A DNA stretch of 64,000 nucleotides, from the NCBI RefSeq assembly GCF_020623625.1, contig NC_060200.1, positions 1 through 64,000 of the forward strand, read 5' to 3'. The notes beneath the pieces were generated by a model, which saw only the letters and a program-made list of their open reading frames with translations, did no database searches and was not told the origin of the DNA. How positions within the stretch are numbered: position 1 is the first letter of the stretch; each line of letters starts with the position of its first letter. Positions 1 through 10,196 of this stretch are shown here, piece by piece. The stretch comes from Saccharomycodes ludwigii (lineage: Eukaryota > Ascomycota > Saccharomycetes > Saccharomycodales > Saccharomycodaceae). The position numbers and the translations under genes were made by a program.

Positions 1-237
1 TCCGAATATTATAACCCGAATACTTCACATCCGACCAATTTATTTATCCGAATATTATAACCCGAATACTTCATCATCCGACTCAAATATTTATCCGAAT
101 ATTATAACCCGAATACTTCATCATCCGACCAATTTATTTATCCGAGTGTATATAACCCGAGTATCGTGTAAGCCGACTCAATTATTTATCCGAATACATA
201 TAACCCGAGTAATGGCTAATCCGACTATATTTATATT
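1..237. repeat. Tandem array of a 47-48 bp unit, five copies, cut by the window edge
   Basis: Units start near 1, 47, 94, 141 and 189. Each begins TCCGAATATTATAACCCGAA or a close variant, and each contains three CCGA words about 15-16 bases apart, so the 47 bp unit may itself be a trimer of a shorter motif. Units 1-3 are nearly identical; units 4 and 5 have drifted. The array probably continues to the left. Its position outside all ordinary genes suggests a subtelomeric satellite. No function is visible. Confidence 0.85.
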
Positions 238-539
238 CACCATATCGTAATTATCCCAATATATTTCTACCACAAATGCTTTCTAATCTCGTCAATATAT
301 ATTTATACCCACACCCAATCTCTTTTAACCCTGTCCATATATTTCTAATCCAAACTCATTATACTCTCACCAATATATTTATCCCACATCCATTATAATC
401 AAAATGTACAAATTATCCCCAATATCTTCTAATTCCATCTCAATTATTCATCCAAATATACTCCCACTTATACCACCTTGCTAATCCCAATCATTTTCCA
501 CTTCTAATCTCATTAATCATCTTTATATTAAATATGTAC

Positions 540-765
540 TACATATATGAACTAACATATTAATAACTACAATAATATTATTATACTACATATATGAATT
601 AATATATTTATAATCTCAACATTATTATAATACCACATATATTCATAACTACAATAATATTATTATACTACATATATGAACTAATATATTAGTAACTACA
701 ATAATATTATTATACTAAATATATTTATAATCTCAACATTATTATTATACTACATATATAACAAT
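540..765. repeat. Degenerate tandem repeat, unit roughly 55-65 bp
   Basis: The phrase TACTACATATATGAA followed by TAATATATT and ACAATAATATTATTATACT recurs three to four times with small changes. It is a local amplification inside the G-poor tract, without coding content. Confidence 0.6.
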
Positions 766-2189
766 CATCTTACTCTCATATTCATAATAATCATATTAAT
801 ACCAATCTATATATAATAATAATATCTTTATAATAATCATCTTGTTCTAGTATTCATAATACCAACACTATTCTTATACTACATATATTTATAAGCTCAA
901 CAGTATTCTAATATTAAGTATATAATAATCAGCTTACTCTCATATTCATAATAATCATCTTAATTCCATATTCATAATCTCAATAATAATATTATACTAA
1001 AGATATAATAATCATCTTACCCTCATATTTATACTAATTATAATATCACTATAATTATAATATTATTCCAATATCCATAATCCCAGCAATATTCTTATAA
1101 TATTAATAATACCATTATAATAATCATCTTACCCTCATATTCATAATAATAATAATATCTTAATAACTATAATCTTCTTTTAATATTCATAACACCAACA
1201 ATATTCCAATAATGACAGTAATCCATATATAACTATCATCTTACTTTTATCTTTATAATCTCAATAATATTCTAATAATGACAGTAATCCATATATAATT
1301 ATCATCTTAATTCCATATTATCATTATAATTATAATAGCAATCCATATATAATAATAATCTTACCCTCATATTCATAATTACCCCAATAACATTATTATA
1401 ATAATATCCTTCTTCTAGTTATAATACCAACAATATCTTTATAATAATCTTACTCTCACATTCATAATAGCAATCCATATACAATAATCATCTTACCCTC
1501 ATATTCATAATAATAATAATATTATCATAATAATACTAATTTCATATTCATTATACCAACAATATTATTATATTAATACTAATCCATATATAATAATCAT
1601 CTTACTCTCTTGTTCATAATAATAGTAATATCTTTATAATAATAATCTTAATTTCATATCTATACTATTAATAATACCATTATACTAATAATCTTAATTC
1701 CATATTAATAATACCAACAATATTATTATAATCATCCTCCTCTTATATTTATACTCATAACTATATCCTTATAATAATTCACATACTAATTCTAATCCAT
1801 ATATAATACTCATCTTATTCTTATAGTTATAATCTCAATAATATTCTTGTACTCATTATATAATAATTATTCATAATATATTTATAATAATAATAATATC
1901 TTTATAATTATAATCTTCTTCCAATATCCATAATCACAATAATACTAATCCATATCTAACCATCTTATTCTAATATTTGTAATCCCAACAATATTCTTAT
2001 ACTATATATATTCTTCCAATATCATTATAGTAATAATATCCTATATATAATACTTATCAATCAACTGTTATTATCCATACATCATAATTATTAATTCATA
2101 CTTATACTCTCAATAATATTTCCAATTTCAATATTATAAATATCTTATTATACTTATAATCTTAAAAAGTTATTTATATTATATCTATA

Positions 2190-2520
2190 ATAGTTATCCC
2201 TACTATATTTATAATTTATATATAATAATTATTCAATTATACTACTTATATATTATGATTATAATATACTTATACTACTTATATATAATAATTATTCAAT
2301 TATACCACTTATATATTTATAACTATAATATACTTATATTACTTATATATTTATAATTATAATATACTTATACTACTTATATATAATAATTATTCAATTA
2401 TACTACTTATATATTTATAACTATAATTATAATATACTACTTATATATTTATATCTATAATATACTAATAATACATATATTATAATTATAATATACTTAT
2501 ACAACTCATATATTTATTAT
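2190..2520. repeat. Degenerate tandem repeat of ATAATAATTATTCAATTATAC-type units
   Basis: Four to five imperfect copies of a block of about 70 bases, alternating TATAATAATTATTCAATTA with TACTACTTATATATTTATAA and TATAATATACTTATACTAC. It is another local amplification within the G-poor tract. Confidence 0.6.
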
Positions 2521-2879
2521 CTTACTATACTTTGATTATAATATTTCTATACTATATATATTTATAATTCATATGTACTTACATTACTTGGTTATTTATA
2601 ATATAAATACATAATTATAATATACCTACTCTCATAATATAATAATTATTCCCACTATACTTATAATTCATATATACTTATACCACTCATCATATAATAA
2701 TTATTCCTAATATATTCATATTCCACATATATTTATAATCTAAATCAACTAATAACTTATCAACATCCATCCATTCATAATAATTATCCCACTAATCTTA
2801 TAATAATAATATGTTTGTTATATTCATATCCTTATACTATATATATATATAAATTGATAATCTCAATCAAATAATCCTC

Positions 2880-3870
2880 CATTTATATTTATAATAATCA
2901 TCCATTCATATTCATATTCATATCCTCCATTAATATTTATAATAATGTCATAATAACTATCCATCCATCTTTATAATCAAAATAAATCCTCATAACTATA
3001 ATACTCTGAATGTCTCAATATAGTTATCCTCCATATATATTTATTGTCTCACTCCAATAATTATTCTACTATATTTATAATACCAATATCATACTCCCAA
3101 TAACATCTACAATCATATCATAATAACTATCCATCCATCTTTATAACCAAAATAAATCCTCATAACTATAATACTCTGAATGTCTCAGTATAATTATCCT
3201 CCATATATATTTATTGTCTCACTCTAATAATCATTCTCCTATATTTATCATGCCAATATCATAATTATTCTACTAATCGTATCCCCAATTCATATTTATA
3301 ATTATCATCCATTCATATTCATATTCACATCCCCCATTAATATTCATAATAATGTCATAATAACTTTCCATCCATCTTTATAATCAAAATAAATTCTCAT
3401 AACTATAATACTCTGAATGTCTCACTATAATTATCCTCCATATATATTTATTGTATCACTCCAATAATCATTCTACTAATCGTATCTCCAATTCATATTT
3501 ATAATTATCATCCATTCATATTCATATTCATATCCTCCATTAATATTCATAATAATGTCATAATAACTATCCATTCATCTTTATAATCAAAATAAATTCT
3601 CATAACTATAATACTCTAGATATCTCAATATAATTATCCTCCATATATATTTATTGTCTCACTCCAATAATTATTCTACTATATTTATAATAACAATATC
3701 ATACTCCCAATAGCATTTATAATCATATCATAATAACGATCCATCCATCCTTATAACCAAAATAAATCCTCATAACTATAATACTCTGAATGTCTCAGTA
3801 TAGCTATCCTCCATATATATTTATTGTATCACTCCAATAATCATTCTACTAATCATATCCCCAATTTGTA
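2880..3870. repeat. Higher-order repeat: five copies of a ~115 bp core
   Basis: A core running from TCATAATAACTATCCATCCA through AACTATAATACTCTGAATG to ATATATTTATTGTCTCACTC starts near 2947, 3117, 3354, 3557 and 3727. Spacing alternates between about 170 and 205-237 bases. The 170-base spacers (3050-3117 and 3660-3727) are almost the same as each other, and the longer ones share a CCATTCATATTCATATTCA block, so the array looks like a duplication of a duplication. Confidence 0.75.
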
Positions 3871-5128
3871 TTTATAATAATCATTCATATTCATATTCAT
3901 ATTCATAATTTCAATAACATTTATACTCATGCCTCACCACTCTTATACTCTATATCCTAGTCGTCTCATTCTACATTTATAATCATATCCAATACTTATC
4001 CTCCAAATATCTTTATTGTCTAACTCCACTTCTATTCCATCTATATCAATAGTTATACCAATCTACTTGTCACCTTAATATACTAATTATTCAAATATAT
4101 TCATAATCCCAATCTAATAATTATCTCATTAGAATAACTATTCTAATATACTTATACTATCCGTATAATAATTATCCAAATTTATCAATAATCCTTGTAT
4201 CATGGTCAATATGTTTTTATAATCTCAATATCCAATAACTCCACACTATCTATAATCCAATTCCAATTATACTAATAATATATCAATAACTCAAACATAC
4301 TTCTAATCATCCTCCATCTAGACTCCCTCATCATATTCAATCCAAATATCTCCAATATATAATTTTTATTTCATTCATAATCCTAACATACCCACATCTC
4401 CCAATACACAATCCCAACTCACTTATCATCTAAATACATTTCTAATTCAAATGTATAAATCTTCACAACTCACTTGTAATCTAAGTACAGTAGTAATCAT
4501 AATATAACTAATAATCTCACCCTATCTATAATTCAATAAATAAATAATCCCAATACTCTAGTAATTCCATCTCAATTCTGATCCTATTATACTAATCTCG
4601 TCTTCATATCTATAAATATACTAATACTCCCATCATAATTATAATCCTAACTCTAATCCCATCATACTTTTGATACTATTTCTAATCCCAGCATTCATAA
4701 TAATTGCATCTATTAAATATATCATCTATCAAAATAACTCTTTCAAAATATCTCATCACCTAACAAAATAAAAAGAATAATAATAATAAATCCTACTTTC
4801 TCCACAACTCAACTCAATTATCCACCACTATAACTCCAACCTGTTTGTCAAACACTCCACTTATCCTCTCAATATAACTATCACTAATAATATTATCATA
4901 TCCTTGTCTCTTTGTTTGTTTTTTTTACCCAATGTGTTCTTGTATCTTGTATATTATCCAATTCATTCCTCATATCATATGACTTTTAATTAAAGAATCA
5001 GCCATATCAATGATAATCACTAGCTCTAATATAAACCTGTAAATTTATATTGCAAGCATAATCCATACAACTCAACTCATCATTTCTTAACAACTCTACT
5101 AACTTATCAACCAAAGAAAAAAAAATTA

Positions 5129-6207
5129 TTTTTTTAACAAATCTTACACGTGCAAAAAAACATAACTTGTTATCCGACAAAAAAAAAAAAATTTTTTTTA
5201 ACAAATCTGATCCGCGCAAAAAGCACAACGTGATCAAAGAATAACACACACGAACTAAGCTACAACAGTCACATGATTATTTTCATAAATTATCGACGAA
5301 CAGAGAGAAAAAAAAAAAAAGAAAAAAAGAAAAAAGAAAAAAAGAAAAAAAGAAAAAAAGAAAAAAATTTTTTTTAAGAAATCACACCCGCACAGAAAAC
5401 CATTAAACATAATCAACCAAATACAACCCAACTCAAAACTCAAATATCCTAATAATTACAACAAATAAAATAAAATCTAAAACAAAATATCTACTACAAT
5501 CACTCACTTACTCACTTATTCGAATAAATCCTGACTAAATTTAAAAAAAAAAAAATTAAAAAAATGTGATCTTTCCTTCTTCTTTCAAACACTCTCCATA
5601 ATGTAATCCACCTATCAACCCTGTCTTTTTTATTTTAAATTGTTGTAAACACTAATAATCTTCTTGGTTCATGTTAATTTACTTGTTATTCTGTGTATTT
5701 TACTTGTTTCTTATTACATATACACTTTGTATAATGAATGTAATCAATGTAATCAAGTTGTGTAATGTGCTAATTGAAATACAACTTTTTCTTTATTTGC
5801 CACCCGCTTCTTTTACATCGTGAAAATATTTGGTGCCCAATCCAATCTCGTATAAATAACTCGCTTTTTTTTTTATTTGGTAGTTGTACGCCTTCTCAAT
5901 GCGTCGCTTTCTGTGAGATCAATTAATATTTTTTTTCGCGTTTATTACTGTGTCGTATATTTTCTTCTTGATTGTATTTGTTTGCTTGTTATATGTTCAT
6001 TATGCAGCAGTAGCAATCTAATCCCATCGCGTGTATCTCCCAATAAATAATTTCAAAAAGTAAATATTAATTTTTAATGAAACAAAATTTCTTTTTTAGT
6101 ATAATCCACGTGATCCTATTTTCCCAATCTATAAATTACTAAACGAGAAATAAAAACAAAAATATTATTTTTTTTTTAACAAATCCGATCAGCGCGGTAA
6201 ACACAAC
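5129..6207. repeat. Four dispersed copies of an A/T-junction plus GCGC motif
   Basis: Copies lie at about 5129-5160, 5192-5230, 5367-5401 and 6166-6207. Each has a run of T (three of them preceded by a run of A), then AACAAATC or AAGAAATC, then a GC-containing word like GATCCGCGC, then A-rich sequence; two end in CACAAC. Copies 2 and 4 are closest. GC-containing words are rare in this neighbourhood, so shared ancestry is likely. Function unknown. Confidence 0.55.
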
Positions 6208-6829
6208 TAACTAAGAAGAAGGAACACTGCTACAGCTCTAACACACAAATAACCCCCATTAATAATTTAATAAATCCTACTCGCCCAAAAAAAAAAAGTT
6301 ACCTTCTTGAATAAAAATTAAATTAAATAAAAATAATCATACACTGTGTCCAACAATAACTCACTCACATAAATTTTAATTAAATAATTTATTTTTATTT
6401 TTTTACCAAATAGATTGTATTTAGTGCATATATGTGTAACAACTATCGTAATATAATTTTATTTATCCAATTTACAATCCAGCCTCCTTGTACAACTAAA
6501 ATATCAGTTACACTAATATGAAGCGCTCGCTTTTTTTTTTTTTTTTTTTTTTTTGACATCAAATATATCACGTGGTTAAAAAAGACGATTCGCTTTCATT
6601 TCTAGTTTATATTTTTCTTTTTTTAAATCTTCGCCCGAGACAAAACACGCCTCGATTTCTTATCATGTGCGACTCGACGCGTTACATTCTGATATATTCG
6701 TCATCTCGTTTATTTCTATTTTCCTTTTTTTTATCCTAAATTCTATACGCGCAAAAAAATAAAATAAAAAAAATATATATCACAATTAAGTACAAATCTT
6801 ATCTTTAGGAATAAACCATTTACATAATT

Positions 6830-6965
6830 GTTTTTTATTTTTTTTATTTTTTTATTTTTTTTTATTTTTTTTATTTTTTTATTTTTTTTATTTTTTTATT
6901 TTTTTATTTTTTTTATTTTTTTTATTTTTTTTATTTTTTTTTTTTATTTTTTTTATTATTTTTTT
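6830..6965. repeat. T(6-9)A microsatellite
   Basis: About 135 bases of T runs interrupted by single A at intervals of 7-9. It lies within 150 bases of the aminotransferase start and is probably nucleosome-poor promoter sequence. Confidence 0.85.
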
Positions 6966-7026
6966 ACTTAATTATTATCTATAAAATAGCAAATAAACAC
7001 TATAAGACACAGAGTTATTCCCAATA

Positions 7027-7053
7027 ATGCCTAAACCATCAATTGGGATGTAA
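7027..7053 (+). other. Upstream ORF of 8 codons before the aminotransferase relic
   Basis: ATG at 7027 opens a short frame (MPKPSIGM) that closes at 7051. A second upstream ATG at 7095 opens an out-of-frame frame ending at 7121, so it overlaps the main start at 7108. If transcription starts upstream of 7027, both would reduce translation from 7108. The transcription start is unknown. Confidence 0.4.
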
Positions 7054-7107
7054 GTAACACTAGTACATGTTTTTTCTTGTAATTAATTTAAAGCATGTTT
7101 TATAATA

Positions 7108-8520
7108 ATGACTCCTACTGATAAAAAGTCCTACGTTTTCCAATGCAAAATTAACAAAAAACCTGCCCAAGCTATAGCCGGTAAAGGCACTCGTATCACC
7201 ATTGAAAAGGATGGTAAAATATATAGTGATATTATTGATGCCGTTACTGGTGCTGCTGTTGGTGCTTTGGGATGGGGTGATGAAGACATCGTCGATATTA
7301 TCACTGAAGCAGCCAAGACCTCTACCTATTCTTTCCCATCTTTGATTGGTAACAAACAATCCGAAGAACTGGCTAAATTTTACATCGACAATTCCCCAAA
7401 CGATGCATTTGTTTCTGCTTTATGGTGTTGCTCTGGTTCGGAAGCTAATGAAAGTTGTATGAAAATCATGTACCAGTACTGGTTAGAACGTGGCAAGACA
7501 AAAAAAACAAAATTTATTTCTAGAAAGAGTTCTTATCATGGATTTACTATTGGTTCTCTATCTATTGCTGACAATGCTCGTGTGGTTGCCTTTAAGAATA
7601 TCTTATTGCCAGAAACTCAGTGTCTAAAGATGCCGGTTTGCTACCCATACAGATTCCAAAAGAAGGGCCAAACCGAAGCTGAATATGTCCAAGAATTACT
7701 AGGTAACTTGGAATAGTTGATTGTTGATAATGATCCCGAAACTATTATTTCTGTTACTGTTGAGACCTTGCCAGGCTCATCCATAGGCACTGTTCCGCCA
7801 CCAAACGGATACCTACCAGGTATTCGTGCCTTGTGCAACAAATACGATATATTGATGCACTTGGATGAAGTCATGTGTGGCACTGGTAGATCGAATCCAA
7901 ACGGTGGATTGAATTGCTGGGAAAACTTCATGCCATTGAACCAAGGTCCAGATTTGCAATCAGTTGGTAAGGCTTTGGGATCTGGCTATGTCACTATTGC
8001 TGGTGTTTTGATCAGTCCAAAGGTTAAAGATGCATATGTTAATGGCAGTAACAGCGTCGTTGGTTCACACACCTATGCCTCCCATGCATTTAACTGTAGT
8101 GTTGCGTTAGGTATCCAAAAAAAAATCATTGAAAAAGGTTTGACTAAGAACATCTTCAAAATGGGCAACTTGATGGGTGAAACTTTGAAGAAGAAGTTAC
8201 TAGCTAACGATAACATTGTTGGTGATGTCAGAGGTATTGGTGGGTTTTGGTCGTTGGAATTTGTTAGGGACAGAAAGGGAAAGATTAGCTTTGCTCCCAA
8301 ATTAGATGTTGGCCACAGATTTCAAGCTGTGTGTTTTGAAAATGGCATAAATGTCATGGGTATGACTGGCACCTATGATTATACTACAGGGGAAGGTGAT
8401 GTTGCACTGTTGGCGCCATCATTTATCATTACTGAGAACGATGTCGAGGAAATTGTTGAGAGAGTTGTTAAATCAGTCGATGAGTTGACTGCTGTTTTGA
8501 AAAGGGAAGGTGAATTTTAA
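7108..8520 (+). pseudogene. Class III PLP-dependent aminotransferase with one in-frame stop
   Basis: Two open parts, 7108-7713 and 7717-8517, lie in one frame and are separated only by a TAG codon at 7714-7716. Together they give about 470 codons, the normal length for fungal class III (omega-) aminotransferases. The pyridoxal-phosphate signature is present: LDEVMCGTGR followed by GPDLQSVGKALGSGY, whose lysine would bind the cofactor. The substrate cannot be told from sequence. TAG is an ordinary stop here (the desaturase gene ends with it), and the following TTG ATT does not match the known yeast leaky context (TAG CAA TTA). I read it as a very recently inactivated subtelomeric gene; a sequencing error or low-level read-through are alternatives. 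No other lesion is visible. Confidence 0.75.
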
Positions 8521-8634
8521 GAAATAAGATCTGAATGTTTGTTTGTTTTGTTTTTTTTTGTTATTTTTTTTTTTTGGCATTATTATTTTTAGCTTGTTCT
8601 AGGCTGATAGTTATTGGCATCTTGGCTTATTTTT
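8521..8634. other. 3' flank of the aminotransferase relic
   Basis: T-rich sequence between the TAA at 8518 and the first LTR-like word at 8635. No gene or site is recognised. Confidence 0.5.
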
Positions 8635-9029
8635 TGTTGGAACTAAATCTGTTGGAACCATATTCCAATGGAAAGTAAATTAAGCAATGAATTTTGAAAC
8701 ATGTTTCATATTTTAGGAGGCGCAGTCAAATTTTGGTGGCGCGATTCAGGATTTAAGGTGACAATAAAAATAGAGCGAACAACGAATTGGAAAATATAAT
8801 TTATGATATATAAAGGACACAAAAAATGAAGATTGAAAATAGAACAAATAAAACATATCTTATATATTTTGTATAATTATAAGTAATAGAAGAGAACACT
8901 CAGTAATAATACTATAATCAAGTATATACATTTACTACAACATAACAGTTTCACAATTAATCTACAAAGAATGACCCATCCCTACGATTCCAACAATAAT
9001 AATACTTCAGATCAGGTTTCGTCTGAACA
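8635..9029 (+). repeat. Solo LTR (Ty1/copia family of this window) with doubled start
   Basis: Bases 8650-9029 (380 bases) match both LTRs of the element at 21.5-26.3 kb, starting TGTTGGAACC and ending TCTGAACA. The LTR has its own TATATAAA at about 8807. Just before it, 8635-8649 repeats the first bases of an LTR (TGTTGGAACTAAATC), so a second LTR start abuts it. The five bases on either side (AAATC and TATCC) differ, so there is no target-site duplication. It is a fossil left by recombination. Confidence 0.9.
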
Positions 9030-9076
9030 TATCCACTTGAATTCATATAACGATGATTCAGGAACTGCTATTGCTT

Positions 9077-9289
9077 GATCAAAAATAAAAATGAACATTA
9101 AGAATATGATAAAATAAAACACTTCGTATATAATTATAAGTAATATAAAAAGACACTCAGTAATAATATTATAATCAAGCATATAACTTTACTAAACACA
9201 CAGTTTCATATTTTGCTTTACAAAGAATGCCAAATCACTATAATTCCAATAATAATAATAACGCTTCAGATCCGATTTCATCTGAACAA
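9077..9289 (+). repeat. Older, diverged partial LTR relic
   Basis: About 210 bases resemble the 3' half of the LTR, including the AATTATAAGTAATA and ACACTCAGTAATAATA words, the CACAGTTTCA word and the terminal CATCTGAACA. It differs from the 8650-9029 copy at many more sites, so it is older. It follows the younger LTR after about 47 bases. Confidence 0.75.
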
Positions 9290-9362
9290 GATTCTTATTT
9301 CAGTTCGTGAAACCATACAATGCATTACTTGCGTGTAAAATACATGAGCCCATACATTCAAA

Positions 9363-9416
9363 ACGCGTCATATTTGTCACTTTTTTTTTTCTGATGGTGT
9401 GAGACGAATGCACGCG
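9363..9416. promoter_or_regulatory. Pair of ACGCGT (MCB-like) sites
   Basis: ACGCGT occurs at 9363-9368 and 9411-9416, the core bound by the MBF cell-cycle factor in S. cerevisiae. No start codon of a recognisable gene lies within 5 kb downstream, so these may be remains of a lost promoter or chance. Confidence 0.25.
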
Positions 9417-10109
9417 TCTGGTCGTTTTTGACGCAAGCATTCCGTCATTTTTCAAAGAATTTGACCATATTCAGCCAAAAAAAAATACCTGTTAAACTAT
9501 CGCACACTCACTACAAGGGCTCCATTCATTAACACATTTAACATGCACTTGATTAAAAAAAAAAAAAAAAAAAAAAAAATGTATTCATAACAATGTATCT
9601 ATCCCACACATAACACCTGTGCAATTGCTAGTCCAAACTGTTATTTTTTTTAATGCAAATTATAAAAACGTTTCATCCGAACAGTTTTGAGTCTTATTGG
9701 TTTTGAATGCTACTGCAATAGGAAAATGCTTGAATTTTTGTACTCTGAACTTACTTATAACTACATATTTTTGGTGTTGAATTAAATTAAATTTGAACAA
9801 CAAATTGTATTAATAAAATTAAAAAAAATGAAAGGTTGACTTTTTATAAATTTTAAATCGTAATATGTTTATGTAAATATGGTTGTTATTAGTTTTGTGC
9901 TGGTTTGATTTTTACAAGCACAATGTTAAAATCTTATAACTGAAAATAAATAAACAAATTTACTCATTTTATACGATTTGTTATTAAAAAAGTGAAGCCC
10001 TAAAACGTAAAAGTCATAAAAAAACAGAGTCAAACAATTAGAGGCTAAGGTGTAGGATCAAAAAAATAGTGTCCAGATGTCAGGGTCAAACATTTAAAGC
10101 CCTAAAAAA

Positions 10110-10196
10110 ATAAAATCCAAAAAATAAAATCCAAAACATATAATCCAAAAAATATAATCCAAAACATATAATCCAAAACATATAATCCAAAAAATA
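10110..10196. repeat. 14-16 bp tandem repeat, about six copies
   Basis: The unit TAATCCAAAACATA, with variants in which CATA is replaced by AATA, repeats about six times. GCCCTAAAA words sit directly on both sides (10099 and 10199) and once more at 9997. Confidence 0.8.

Larger units (their letters stand above)
238..4770. repeat. G-depleted low-complexity AT/C-rich tract
   Basis: About 4.5 kb built from short words such as ATAATAATC, CATATTCATAAT and ATACTACATATA. The + strand has almost no G while C stays common: bases 1501-1560 contain no G and eight C, and 2221-2280 contain one G. No open frame of useful length exists. Many local tandem duplications are visible inside. It joins the CCGA-containing array at the left without a sharp border, which suggests a decayed continuation of the same kind of satellite. 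The G-poor character fades near 4770. Confidence 0.75.
4771..7026. other. Gene-free stretch with homopolymers, a dispersed motif and a CpG-rich patch
   Basis: No supportable gene. It holds a purine tract of A-runs broken by single G (about 5305-5365), four copies of an A/T-junction motif (annotated separately), a T run near 6533-6554, a patch dense in CG dinucleotides at about 6525-6720, and a T(6-9)A microsatellite just before the aminotransferase relic. Short frames coding mostly Phe or Lys are translated homopolymer. Confidence 0.6.

Noticed and set aside
5007-5443. Two short minus-strand frames with Phe/Lys runs
   Set aside because: Translated homopolymers and the dispersed A/T-junction motif; no starts, family or conservation visible.
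6567-6574. ATCACGTG as centromere element CDEI
   Set aside because: No CDEIII-like TTTTCCGAA word lies at a suitable distance on either side. The same core at 10593-10600 and 43291-43298 also lacks a partner.
7050-7093. GTAAGT at 7050 as a 5' splice site joining an upstream exon to the aminotransferase
   Set aside because: The only 3' site (AG at 7092-7093) would give an intron of about 44 bases without a TACTAAC branch point and would join in the wrong frame.
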